From Telmatospirillum siberiense (GTDB lineage: Bacteria; Pseudomonadota; Alphaproteobacteria; Rhodospirillales; Magnetospirillaceae), in assembly GCF_002845745.1 (NCBI RefSeq), contig NZ_PIUM01000028.1, positions 23,574 to 87,573 of the forward strand: a stretch of DNA of 64,000 nucleotides. Direction: 5' to 3'. A program made the position numbers and the translations under genes. Of this stretch, positions 42,865 through 51,220 are shown piece after piece (within the stretch, counting starts at the first letter, position 1; every line of letters starts with the position of its first letter). A model generated the notes under the pieces. The model was not told where the DNA came from. It worked only from the letters and a program-made list of their open reading frames with translations, and searched no databases.

Positions 42865-44637
42865 TCAGTCATCGCCCCAATCGGGCAGGGCGACGCGACG
42901 TTCGACGCGGATCTTGTTCAACCGCTCGACATGGGCCAGGTTCTTTTCGGCGATGGCGGCCTGACGGGTGGCGCCCATCTGGCGATAGACTTCGAGGGCG
43001 CCCGTGTAGGCGGCGGCGGCCTCGTCCAGATGCTCGGTGCTCTGCCGGTGCTTGTCGAGCAGGAAGAGGGCTGTGCCCAGCGTGTTCTGGCAGGACGCCC
43101 AGCCGAGAGGCGTGCGGTTGCGAGCGCGGAATTCCAGCGCGGCCCGGCAGGCGTCGACGGCGCGCTCCAGGACTTCGGGACTTTTCACCTGATCGCCGTA
43201 AACCTGGAGCACCTGAGCCAGATTGTTCATGACATCGGCCCAACGCTGCGGCGATTCGGTCCGGGTATAGACCTGCAGCGCCGCCTGAAAGGCCCCCATC
43301 GCCTCTTTCAACAGATTGGGCTGCCCCGTCGCCAGATCCAATTTGTAGAGGGCTTGGCCGAGACGGTTGTAGGCCCCGCCCCATTCCAGGGGATAGGAGG
43401 CCTTGACCAGGCACTCGACCGAGGCGCGATATTCCTCGACCGCCTGTTCCAGGGCGGCGACGTCCTGCCGGCGCTCGCTCACCGCCGACAACACATTGCC
43501 CCAGTATTTATGGAGCAGGGCCTCCTCTATCCCGTGATCGTCCTGGGGCAGCCGGTTGATGGCGGCGTTGTAGGCATCGCCCGCCACATCGTACCAGCCG
43601 GGGTCAGGCTCAAGTCCCGCGATGGTGGCCAGGGCCAGACCGTAGCAGGTCAACACCGTCCGCTGCTGGTCGATGTTCCAGCTCACCGGCAAATCGTCCG
43701 GCATGGCCGGCAAAGCCTGCTGGGCGGCGACCAGCAATTCATGCTGCAGGCCGCGCTGAGCCTCGGTCATCGGCTCGATGGCGGCAAGGACGATCAGATA
43801 GAACATATCGCCCGCGGGGGGTTCCTGATCGCCGGGCAGTTCCAGCGACAGATACGGACTGAAACACCCCGGCCGTTCCTCGTCGCCCTGCCCCGCCGGC
43901 GTGAACCATAACGAGTAGCCGTCGGCATGCACGTCACCCCAGACCAGCAGATCGAGACCGGCTTCGCGCGCCAGGATTTGGCGGGCCCTCAGCACGACGG
44001 CGTTGACCTGGTTCTGATCAGCCCCCGGATCCAACTGCAACGATACCGACAGCACGCGGACACTGATCCCGAAGCGCTCCTCCAGCAGGCCGGCGAGCGC
44101 GCGCGTCCAGGCTTCCTCGACGTCGTTGTTGACGATGGCGATGCCGATGGAAAACGGCTTGGCCCCATCGCTCAAGCCGCCACCTTGCGAATGGTGCTTG
44201 CGATAACGCAGCCAGGCTCTCAACGCCTGGATGAGGCTCCACCCCAGCCCCTCGGCCGGCGGACCGAAAACCTCGCCGCCTTCGCGGCTATGGGTGATGA
44301 TGGCGTCGGCGGCGCGCAACCGTTCGACCAGCAGGCCCAGCACACGGATCCCGGCGTTCGGTTCGTTTTGCACCCACACCATGAATTCATCGCGGGGCAC
44401 CCGCTTGACCACGGTCTTCTGCATGGCCCGCGCGCCCGATTCGCGGGGGCCTTCGTGCAGAACGTCGGTCTCGCCGAACATCTCGATCGGACCGACGCGA
44501 CCGGTCACCACCGCCCCGTCGGAATCCTCCCGGAACAGCTCGACGCGGCCGCTTACGACGACATAGACGGCATCACACGGCTCCCCCGCCCGATAGATGA
44601 TCTCGCCTTTGCTATAACTTCTCTCGCCAGCTCTCAC
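42865..44637 (-). CDS. Cyclic-nucleotide-binding domain protein with TPR-like C-terminus
   Basis: 590 aa from GTG 44637 (TTG 44655 is an alternative). Residues about 5-115 form a CNB domain (KGEIIYRAGEPCDAVYVVVSGRVELFRED, GEMFGETDVLH-like IEMFGETDV). The middle (about 150-260) contains IGIAIVNNDVEEAWTRALAGLLEERFGISVRVL and LLVWGDVHADGYSLWF, which looks like a TolB-N/FlgO-type region, an inference. The C-terminal half is helical TPR-like repeats (EWGGAYNRLGQALYKL, RWADVMNNLAQVL, GWASCQNTLGTALFLLD). No DNA-binding or catalytic domain is visible. Function unknown; probably a signalling scaffold. Confidence 0.8.
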   Translation of the reverse strand: MRAGERSYSKGEIIYRAGEPCDAVYVVVSGRVELFREDSDGAVVTGRVGPIEMFGETDVLHEGPRESGARAMQKTVVKRVPRDEFMVWVQNEPNAGIRVLGLLVERLRAADAIITHSREGGEVFGPPAEGLGWSLIQALRAWLRYRKHHSQGGGLSDGAKPFSIGIAIVNNDVEEAWTRALAGLLEERFGISVRVLSVSLQLDPGADQNQVNAVVLRARQILAREAGLDLLVWGDVHADGYSLWFTPAGQGDEERPGCFSPYLSLELPGDQEPPAGDMFYLIVLAAIEPMTEAQRGLQHELLVAAQQALPAMPDDLPVSWNIDQQRTVLTCYGLALATIAGLEPDPGWYDVAGDAYNAAINRLPQDDHGIEEALLHKYWGNVLSAVSERRQDVAALEQAVEEYRASVECLVKASYPLEWGGAYNRLGQALYKLDLATGQPNLLKEAMGAFQAALQVYTRTESPQRWADVMNNLAQVLQVYGDQVKSPEVLERAVDACRAALEFRARNRTPLGWASCQNTLGTALFLLDKHRQSTEHLDEAAAAYTGALEVYRQMGATRQAAIAEKNLAHVERLNKIRVERRVALPDWGDD

Positions 44638-44790
44638 CGGTCGCCTTGCCCCCAAATGCGATCAACAGGTTAAGTCACACCCCGCATCAGCGCAAGCATC
44701 CCCCTGATTTTCGCCGGTCGCGAGCGATTTCATTTGGACAAGTCAATCTGAAGGAAAAGAGCCGCCCGTTATCGCCTTTCACGCCTCGAC

Positions 44791-46323
44791 TCAGCGAGCC
44801 GATCTGAAAATGGGCCATTTCAAATGGTAGATCGGAGCCAGTTTCGCCTGGACCTCCTGGTAAAGGGCAAAAGCGTCGTCGTAAGCGGAACGTCGCCTTT
44901 CGTCCGGCACCAACTGCGGTGCCAAATCCGGTGTGCAAAGGCCGGCCGGCACCTCCGCTGCATCGGCAAATACGCCCAGCCCCACCAAGGCGAGCAAGGC
45001 GGCACCGACCGAGGAATCGGCCTCTGGCACGGCCTGGGCCGGACAAGCAAGCACATTGCTGACCGTCTGGCACCAAAGCGCGCTTCGTGCTCCCCCGCCG
45101 ACCAGCTTGACCCGGCTCAGCGAGAAGCCCTGGGCTTCCAGCACACCGAGGGCGTCGCGCAAGGCATAAGCGGTACCTTCGTAAACCGCTCGCGCCAAAT
45201 CGGCCTTGCCATGATTGAGACCAAGACCAATAAAGCTCGCCCGGAGAGAGCCGTCCCAGTAGGGGCATCGCTCGCCGGCGAGATAGGGATGGAATAGCAG
45301 TCCATTGGCGCCGGCCGGGGCCTGTTCGGCAAGCCTGGTCCAGGCGTCGAAATCGGGCTCATTGGTGTCGCCGCCCTGCAGCAGTTGGCGGGCCCAGGCC
45401 ACCGCCGATGCACAGGTATTGGTGCCGGCCTGGGACAGCCAGAATGGGGCGATCGGATAAGGATAGGAAATCAGTTTGGGATGAGCGCGAGGCGATGCGG
45501 AAATGCCGTGAATGCCGCCGGCGCTGGCTAGCCGGATGACGCATTCCCCTTCCCGCCGCACGCCGGCCGAGAAGGTCTCGGCGGTGCTGTCCATGGTGCC
45601 GTTGAAGACGATGGTCTTTTGGGAGAGCCCCAGCAAATCCACGCCTTCCGGCGACAAGGGGCCAATCGGGGCGGAAATCGGCAGGATCTCGGGCAGGGCT
45701 CCGTCCGGCAGACCTGCCAGGGCAGCAAGCCAAGCGGACCAGTCTTGCGTCTTCACGTCGTACAACAAAGCTGAAACCGCCGCCGCAGGATCACTGGCCA
45801 TGCGGCCGGTCAGCCGATAGGCGATATAGTCCTTCGACAACAGAAAGTGACGAACCTTGTTCCAGACGGCAGGATCGTTGCGGGCAATCCACAGAAGATG
45901 AGACAAAGTCCAGGTCGGCGCCGGCCAGTTATTGGCCAAGCCGAAGATCTTTTCTCCATGGCGAAGCGACAGTTCTTCCGATTCGACCTTCGAACGCTGG
46001 TCGTTCCACAGAATGGCCGGCCGCAAAACATGGCCATGGCCGTCAAGCAAAACGCCGATATGAGCGGCGCTGGTAATAGCCAAGCCGCGGGCGTTCGCTC
46101 CATCCAGACCAAGGCGGCCCAGCAATCGCCGGCAGGCCGTTCCCAGGGCGGGAAGCCAGGCGTCGGGCTCCTGTTCGGCCCAAGCTGGTTTGGGGACGAT
46201 AGTCGGATAGGTCGCGTTTTCGCCGCCCAGAAGCTGCCCGCCGAAATCGAGGACACACACCTTGGCCGAACTGGTTCCGACGTCCAGGCCAAGAACGAAT
46301 TCTTTGGATGTCGTTTTCGGCAT
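44791..46323 (-). CDS. FGGY-family carbohydrate kinase (xylulokinase-like)
   Basis: 510 aa. ATPase fold with phosphate motif LGLDVGTSSAKVCVLD, substrate region ILWNDQRSKVESEEL, GTMDSTAETFSAG, second FGGY block LFHPYLAGERCPYWDGSLRASFIGL and adenosine motif VKLVGGGARSALWCQTVSNVLACPAQ. Closest in layout to XylB, but with an aldolase partner the sugar may be a different ketose or sugar acid. ATG 46323 follows GGGAGGGTGAGG; a GTG at 46332 is possible. It begins 5 nt after the aldolase stop, in one operon. Confidence 0.88.
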   Translation of the reverse strand: MPKTTSKEFVLGLDVGTSSAKVCVLDFGGQLLGGENATYPTIVPKPAWAEQEPDAWLPALGTACRRLLGRLGLDGANARGLAITSAAHIGVLLDGHGHVLRPAILWNDQRSKVESEELSLRHGEKIFGLANNWPAPTWTLSHLLWIARNDPAVWNKVRHFLLSKDYIAYRLTGRMASDPAAAVSALLYDVKTQDWSAWLAALAGLPDGALPEILPISAPIGPLSPEGVDLLGLSQKTIVFNGTMDSTAETFSAGVRREGECVIRLASAGGIHGISASPRAHPKLISYPYPIAPFWLSQAGTNTCASAVAWARQLLQGGDTNEPDFDAWTRLAEQAPAGANGLLFHPYLAGERCPYWDGSLRASFIGLGLNHGKADLARAVYEGTAYALRDALGVLEAQGFSLSRVKLVGGGARSALWCQTVSNVLACPAQAVPEADSSVGAALLALVGLGVFADAAEVPAGLCTPDLAPQLVPDERRRSAYDDAFALYQEVQAKLAPIYHLKWPIFRSAR

Positions 46324-46328
46324 GAGCC

Positions 46329-47105
46329 TCACCCTCCCGGGCGACCCAGGGCCCGGCCCATGTCCGCCACAAGCGTCCGTGAAGCCCCCTTCAACAGAGC
46401 ATAATCGTGGCTGATCAGGAAGAAGGCGGGGGGGTGTTCTTCGTAAGCCTGGACTTCGGAAGGCGAACCGAGGGCCACACCCACCGGCACACCGTGGCGG
46501 CGCCCCGCGGCGATCACCGACGCTACGGCCTGTCCGATCTCGACTCCGCTGCGCGGACAGCGCATCTCGAAAGAGAGATCCGACGTGCCGACAAGACAGA
46601 GGTCGACGCCGGGAACCGTCAAGATTTCGTCGACCGCCGCCAAGGCCTCCGCAGTTTCGATCATGACGGTCAACAATATCTCGTCATTGGCCCATTGCGG
46701 ATAGTCCTCACCGTGAAAGACCGGCGCCATCCCCCCCTTCGAACGCGCGCCAAGAGGCGGGTAGAAAGCGGCTCGAACCGCCGCTTCGGCATCGGCCCGA
46801 GAATTGACCATGGGGACCACGATGCCAAGGGCGCCAGCGTCAAGCAGGTCATTGATGGCCCCAGCCGAATTTTCGGCGACTCGGGCAAAGGGAACGCAGG
46901 TGGTGGCCGCGACGGCCCTTATGGAATCCGTCGCTGACGCCTTGTCGAAGTTTCCGTGCTGGGCATCGACCATCAGGAAGTCAAAACCTGCCCGAGCCAT
47001 CACTTCCGTCACTCGGGTCGACCCGAAAGTCAGGGCCGCGCCAAAAAACGTCATCTGTTCCCGAAGGTATTTCTTCAACTTGTTGCGATACGAAGTCTCA
47101 GACAT
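46329..47105 (-). CDS. HpcH/HpaI family aldolase
   Basis: 258 aa class II-type aldolase fold of the HpcH/HpaI/2-dehydro-3-deoxyglucarate group: TLFGAALTFGSTRVTEVMARAGFDFLMVDAQHGNFD, VPFARVAENSAGAINDLLDAGALGIVVPMVNSRADAEAAV, MIETAEALAAVDEIL and LCLVGTSDLSFEM. The usual DxEHG is DAQHG here. It should cleave 2-oxo-3-deoxy sugar acids to pyruvate plus aldehyde. ATG 47105 has AGGAAG 8 nt upstream. Coupled to the downstream kinase and behind a GntR-type operator. Confidence 0.87.
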   Translation of the reverse strand: MSETSYRNKLKKYLREQMTFFGAALTFGSTRVTEVMARAGFDFLMVDAQHGNFDKASATDSIRAVAATTCVPFARVAENSAGAINDLLDAGALGIVVPMVNSRADAEAAVRAAFYPPLGARSKGGMAPVFHGEDYPQWANDEILLTVMIETAEALAAVDEILTVPGVDLCLVGTSDLSFEMRCPRSGVEIGQAVASVIAAGRRHGVPVGVALGSPSEVQAYEEHPPAFFLISHDYALLKGASRTLVADMGRALGRPGG

Positions 47106-47199
47106 GACTGGTCTTCCTAAAAATCCTAGACGTGGTCAGTTTCGGTAGAGAGCATCACACCGTCTGCTTCGGTCGGCGTCGCCGTTGGCGGGCGAGCAT

Positions 47200-47246
47200 A
47201 TTTGTCACCACATCACATTAATTTGTCGACAAATAAACCGACAAAA
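47200..47246 (-). promoter_or_regulatory. GntR-type operator of the aldolase-kinase operon
   Basis: A perfect palindrome ATTTGTCGACAAAT (47221-47234) is accompanied by the same half site ATTTGTC at 47200-47206, exactly 21 bases away, and GACAAA at 47240-47245. GACAAAT also occurs upstream of the gntR gene at 48007-48013. The palindrome overlaps the -10 of the predicted promoter, as expected for repression. Confidence 0.7.
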
Positions 47247-47258
47247 AATGGCTGTCAA
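47230..47258 (-). promoter_or_regulatory. Promoter of the aldolase-kinase operon
   Basis: On the minus strand TTGACA (47258-47253) is a perfect -35, followed after 17 bases by TATTTG (47235-47230). It reads toward the aldolase gene with a leader of about 115 nt. Confidence 0.55.
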
Positions 47259-47261
47259 GTG

Positions 47262-47285
47262 CCATGCCGACGACGGACGGCATGG
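47262..47285 (-). terminator. Hairpin downstream of gntR
   Basis: CCATGCCG (47262-47269) pairs with CGGCATGG (47278-47285) across 8 bases, just after the gntR stop. The T-run on the minus strand is about 12 nt further on, so termination would be weak. Confidence 0.4.
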
Positions 47286-47301
47286 TCCGAACGCCCAAAG
47301 G

Positions 47302-47973
47302 TCAGGAAGAAAAGCTCAGCTTGGAATAGCCGAGGTGAGCGTCCAGGGCCGCCACTGCAGCCAAAGCGTCACCCCGCTTGATCGCTTCCAGGATCAGGCG
47401 ATGCTCGTCGGCGATGCGCGTGATGCGCTCGTGGGTCCAGTATTGGCGCCGATATTCGACGCTGCGGAACAAGGTCGAAAGCACGCCGGAAAAGGCCGAC
47501 AGCACCTGATTGCCGCAGGCCCGAAAGATTTGCAGGTGGAAGTCGCGGTCGTAATTGTCGGCCTTCTCGGGCTCATCCTGATGCTTCAGCATCAATTCGA
47601 TGCATTCCTCGACCTTGGCGATGCCGACCGGGGTGATACGCCGGACCGCAAGGGGTAGGATGGCGCGTTCGACGACGACGCGCGCCTCCTTGAATTCGTA
47701 GGTGTCGAACTGCGCCACCTCGAACTGGAAGCGGATGTGCTCGCTCAACGTATTGGCGTCGAAATCGCGGATGATGGTGCCGCGTTTGGTGGCCCTTTCC
47801 AGGATCCCGGCCTGGACCATGACGGTCAATGCCTTGCGGATATGGTGGCGGGAAACACCGAACCTCTCGGCCAGGGAAACTTCACCTTCAACCTTGTCGC
47901 CGGGTTTTAACCCCTGCGAAATAAAGTGACTTTTCACTCGTTCGAGAAGATCGCTGTCACTGATGACTGCCAT
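47302..47973 (-). CDS. GntR-family regulator (FadR/FCD subfamily)
   Basis: 223 aa. N-terminal winged helix (VSLAERFGVSRHHIRKALTVMVQAGILERATKRGTIIRDF, about residues 30-70) and C-terminal FCD ligand domain (EFKEARVVVERAILPLAVRR, YDRDFHLQIFRACGN, RIADEHRLILEAIKRGDALAAVAALDAHL), with His residues in the metal/ligand-binding positions usual for FCD. It precedes the aldolase-kinase operon and very likely represses it until a sugar acid or its product binds. The GACAAAT word upstream of its own start suggests autoregulation. Confidence 0.9.
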   Translation of the reverse strand: MAVISDSDLLERVKSHFISQGLKPGDKVEGEVSLAERFGVSRHHIRKALTVMVQAGILERATKRGTIIRDFDANTLSEHIRFQFEVAQFDTYEFKEARVVVERAILPLAVRRITPVGIAKVEECIELMLKHQDEPEKADNYDRDFHLQIFRACGNQVLSAFSGVLSTLFRSVEYRRQYWTHERITRIADEHRLILEAIKRGDALAAVAALDAHLGYSKLSFSS

Positions 47974-48017
47974 TTATCTATGAGCGCCAAATAATTTTAT
48001 ATTGAGGACAAATAGAT

Positions 48018-48053
48018 CCCGTCAGCCGTTTCTGTCAAGGAACCGCTGACGGG
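48018..48053. repeat. Inverted repeat between gntR and lysR
   Basis: CCCGTCAGC (48018-48026) pairs with GCTGACGGG (48045-48053); pairing can extend by three bases past one mismatch. It lies upstream of gntR, next to the lysR terminator. Confidence 0.55.
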
Positions 48054-48055
48054 CC

Positions 48056-48097
48056 AAAATCGGCCCTCAACTCGCCGGCAAGGCGAGTTGAGGGCCG
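48056..48097 (-). terminator. Intrinsic terminator overlapping the end of the LysR gene
   Basis: A perfect 16-bp stem: 48061-48076 (CGGCCCTCAACTCGCC) with 48082-48097, loop of 5, followed on the minus strand by ATTTTGG. The stem includes the last codons and stop of the lysR coding sequence, so coding and termination share bases. Confidence 0.75.
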
Positions 48098-48990
48098 ACC
48101 TTAAGGGCGTAACGCTCGGCCTCCTCGCAGGCGAGCGAAGCGACGATGGCATTGGCGTCGGTGCGCGGATCGAGGCGGTAGCTGACGGTCAGCCGCAAGG
48201 GCGGCAAGGGCGATGTCGTGGAAATGGCGATCAGATTGCCCGATTGCAACTCGTCGCGGATGGCCGCCGCCGGAATGACGGCGATGCCGATGCCCGCGCG
48301 GACCAGGCGCAGGATCGCGGCGAGGGAACCGATGCAATGGACGCTTTTCGGGCTGGCGCCTTCCCGCCGGCACACCTCCAGAAACCCCAGATGCGGCTGC
48401 GAGCCCCGGGTCATGGTCATGATCGACTGTTCCGACAATTGCGTGAAGGAATAGACCGCGTTGGCCCGCCAACCATCCTCGGGCCGGCCGATCACGCACA
48501 TCGGCATCTGACCTAGGCCGAGATTGGTGATGGTGTCGCCCAGCACCGGGTCGGTCTGCAGGGTGACATCCAATTGGCCGCGCCGCAGCCGTTCGTGCAA
48601 TTGCTGGGTCGATTCGGCGGTCAGCTCGATTTCCAGACCGCGGTGCCCGGCCTGCAGACGGTTGAGGAAATCGATCAGCCAGGTATGGACGATGGTCTCG
48701 ACGACGCCGATCCTCAGCACGCCGGTCAAGGGGGCGTCGGCCTGCAGGGCCGTCCGCATTTCACGGCCGATGTCGAGCATGCGCTCGGCGTAGGTGAGCA
48801 GAATGCGCCCCGCCGGGGTGAGACGCGTCTCACGCCCGGTCCGGTCGAACAAGGGCTTGCCGAAATCCTCTTCGAGCGAGGCGATCCGGCCCGAAATGGC
48901 GGCCTGCGTGAGATGCAGACGCTCGGCCGCGTCACGGAAACAGCCGAGACGGGCCACCCAAACGAAAGTCTCCAGAAACCGCGTATTCAC
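48067..48990 (-). CDS. LysR-family transcriptional regulator
   Basis: 307 aa. N-terminal winged helix-turn-helix (MNTRFLETFVWVARLGCFRDAAERLHLTQAAISGRIASLEEDFGKPLFDR, residues 1-50) and a substrate-binding domain (VLRIGVVETIVHTWLIDFLNRL onward). GTG start at 48990 near GGGTGA. It is the distal gene of the minus-strand catabolic operon (DUF2848, MFS, amidase, EthD-like) and is the obvious candidate for its control. The inducer is unknown. Confidence 0.9.
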   Translation of the reverse strand: MNTRFLETFVWVARLGCFRDAAERLHLTQAAISGRIASLEEDFGKPLFDRTGRETRLTPAGRILLTYAERMLDIGREMRTALQADAPLTGVLRIGVVETIVHTWLIDFLNRLQAGHRGLEIELTAESTQQLHERLRRGQLDVTLQTDPVLGDTITNLGLGQMPMCVIGRPEDGWRANAVYSFTQLSEQSIMTMTRGSQPHLGFLEVCRREGASPKSVHCIGSLAAILRLVRAGIGIAVIPAAAIRDELQSGNLIAISTTSPLPPLRLTVSYRLDPRTDANAIVASLACEEAERYALKVGPQLALPAS

Positions 48991-49033
48991 CCGTCACCCG
49001 CCGTTTATCGGCCGGCGCCGGGAGGGATCTCCT

Positions 49034-49729
49034 TCAAGCCACGACCGGCAGATCATTGATAACATAACTATGACCGATCCGTCGTCCAAGCACGGGATCC
49101 TCGATTTCCATGCGAAACCGAAAAGCCGGACGGATGCCGCCGATGGCAGGGATGGTCCCGCCGAACATCACCCCGCCCTCGGGCAGTCCGCCCAGACGAT
49201 CGAGCAGATCCTCGGGCCGCCGCAACGCCTCCATCGTGCCCTCCTGGTATGGCGTCCACTGATCGCTTCCCGCCTCTCCCACGAAGGAGCGCAAGATCAG
49301 CGCGTCCCAATGCCCGATGACATCCGCCAGACGCCATAGCGTCGTACCGATGGGTTTGGCGCAAAGCTGCTTGGCATGGGCGACCGACCATTCCTCGGCG
49401 TAACGGTCGGTATGGTCCGATCCGACACCGACGCAGAGCCCCCGCGCGGTGGCGACCAGCACGGGTTCCACTTCTCCCGAGGTTTGCGGCCCCAGCATCG
49501 CCACCGTCTCATCGGTGGTCAAAAGAGCCGGCGAGCCGGCATAGAACAGCGGCGTCGCGCTGGGCGGAGGAACGCCGATGGCCTGCAACTCCTCGATGTG
49601 ATGGCGCACGGCCTCCTGGTCGCGGCCGGCCCATCCGGCGATTACCAATCTCTCCGGGAAAAACCGCAGGCTTTCGGTTTCGCCGCCCGGAACGGCGAGG
49701 ATCAGGTCGAGTGGAAGGCTGGAAGGCAT
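49034..49729 (-). CDS. DUF2848-family protein
   Basis: 231 aa. The sequence matches my memory of the DUF2848 family (HIEELQAIGVPPPSATPLFYAGSPALLTT; VGVGSDHTDRYAEEWSVAHAKQLCAKPIGTTLWRLADV; LPEGGVMFGGTIPAIGGIRPAFRFRMEIEDP). The His/Glu/Asp-rich core suggests a metal-dependent fold similar to fumarylacetoacetate hydrolases, which is inference. ATG 49729 has GAGG 6 nt upstream. In an operon with a transporter and an amidase, it probably acts on the same small carboxylate/amide substrate. Confidence 0.75.
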   Translation of the reverse strand: MPSSLPLDLILAVPGGETESLRFFPERLVIAGWAGRDQEAVRHHIEELQAIGVPPPSATPLFYAGSPALLTTDETVAMLGPQTSGEVEPVLVATARGLCVGVGSDHTDRYAEEWSVAHAKQLCAKPIGTTLWRLADVIGHWDALILRSFVGEAGSDQWTPYQEGTMEALRRPEDLLDRLGGLPEGGVMFGGTIPAIGGIRPAFRFRMEIEDPVLGRRIGHSYVINDLPVVA

Positions 49730-49810
49730 GAAAATCCTCTGACTGGAGATGGGAAAGGGGCGGCGAAGTCGGGCGCGCCGCCCCGGTTCTTCCGATGCTG
49801 ATCGCCCGCG

Positions 49811-51159
49811 TCAATCCCGCAAGGGGGCGTGGGCCGTTTCCCGGGCGACCGCCAGGGCGATGCCGGTGACGACCAGGGCGGCCGTGACATAGAGCGAGAC
49901 GGCCAGCGTCGAGCCATAGGCCTGGTAGAGCGAGACGATGATCAGCGGAGCGAAGCCGCCGCCGACGACGCCGGCGAAGGTATAGGCGAGCGAGGAGCCG
50001 CTGTAACGCACGTGGGTGGCGAACTGCTCGGTGACGAAGGCGCCCTGGGGGCCGTACATGGCGGCATGGAAGACCAGCCCGGCGACCACGGCCAGCACGA
50101 TCAGCCAGGGGTTGGCCGTATCCATCAGGCCGAAGAAGACGAATGCCCATACCGCGCCGGCGACGGCGCCCACGGCATAGACCGGCCGGCGGCCGACGGC
50201 GTCGGACAACCGCCCGAACAGCGGCACGCAGATGGCGTTCAGCCCCGCCCCGATGAGCACGGCGGTCAAGGCCAGCGGACGGGGCAGCTTCAACACCTGA
50301 GTGACATAGGTCATGGTGAAGACGACCCCACCAGGGCGTAGAGGACGTCCGAGCCGACGCGCACGCCGCCGGCGATCAGCAGGCTGCGCAGATGCTTGGT
50401 CAGCACTTCGCCGACCGGAGCCTTGGCCTGCTTGTGCGAGGCCTCGATCTGCTTGAACATCGGCGTCTCGTCGACCCCGATCCGCACCCACAGGCCGAAA
50501 CCGACCAGAATGGCGCTGACCAGGAAGGGAATGCGCCAGCCCCAGCTGACGAAATCCTGATCGGCGAGGCCCAAGGTGACCACGGTGATCAATCCGGTCG
50601 CCAGCAGCGTTCCCAACGAGGGTCCAACCTGGGTCCAGGAGGCGTTGAGACCACGGCGGTCCTGACGGCCGTGCTCGACCGACAACAGGACGGAACCGGC
50701 CCATTCGCCGCCCAGGGCGACGCCCTGGACGAAGCGCAGCAGGACGAGCAGCAACGGACTGGCGACGCCGATGGCGTCGAACGTCGGCAGCAGGCCCATC
50801 AGGAAGGTGGTCACCCCCATGACCAGCAGCGTGACCACCAGCACCACGCGGCGGCCGAGCTTGTCGCCCAGATGGCCGAAGAAGATCCCGCCGAGGGGCC
50901 GCGAGACATAGCCCACCGCATAGGTCGAGAAGGCCAGAATGACGCCGGCCAGGGGCGAAAAGGAGGGAAAGAACAGCTTGTTGAAAATAAGGGCGGCCAT
51001 GGTGTTGTAGACCGTGAAGTCGTACCACTCGAGAGTGGTTCCCACCATGCTGGCCCCGGCCAGACGCTTCATCATGGCCGGGCTCGCCCCGCCACCGGCG
51101 GGATCGGAGGTCATGGACCCCGACACATCGGATATGGTCATCGCTTCGGTGGCTTCCAT
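49811..51159 (-). pseudogene. MHS-type MFS transporter with frameshift
   Basis: Full-length metabolite:H+ symporter (ShiA/ProP/KgtP-like) split over two frames. The N-terminal part from ATG 51159 (AGGAG upstream) reads GTTLEWYDFTVYNTMAALIF, RPLGGIFFGHLGDKLGRR and RFVQGVALGGEWAGSVLL up to SDVLYALV, then goes out of frame and stops at 50311. The remaining segments (VVFTMTYVTQVLKLP to the stop at 49811) are in another frame. One base missing from the C-run at 50326-50329 explains it: restoring one gives LYALVGVVFTMTYVTQ. Both halves are well conserved, so this is either a very recent mutation or a sequencing error. Confidence 0.88.
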
Positions 51160-51220
51160 GTCGTCGTTCTCCTTTCTCGCAAAAATCAAGTGGGCCGGGC
51201 GCTTCCGCCGACCCGGCGCT

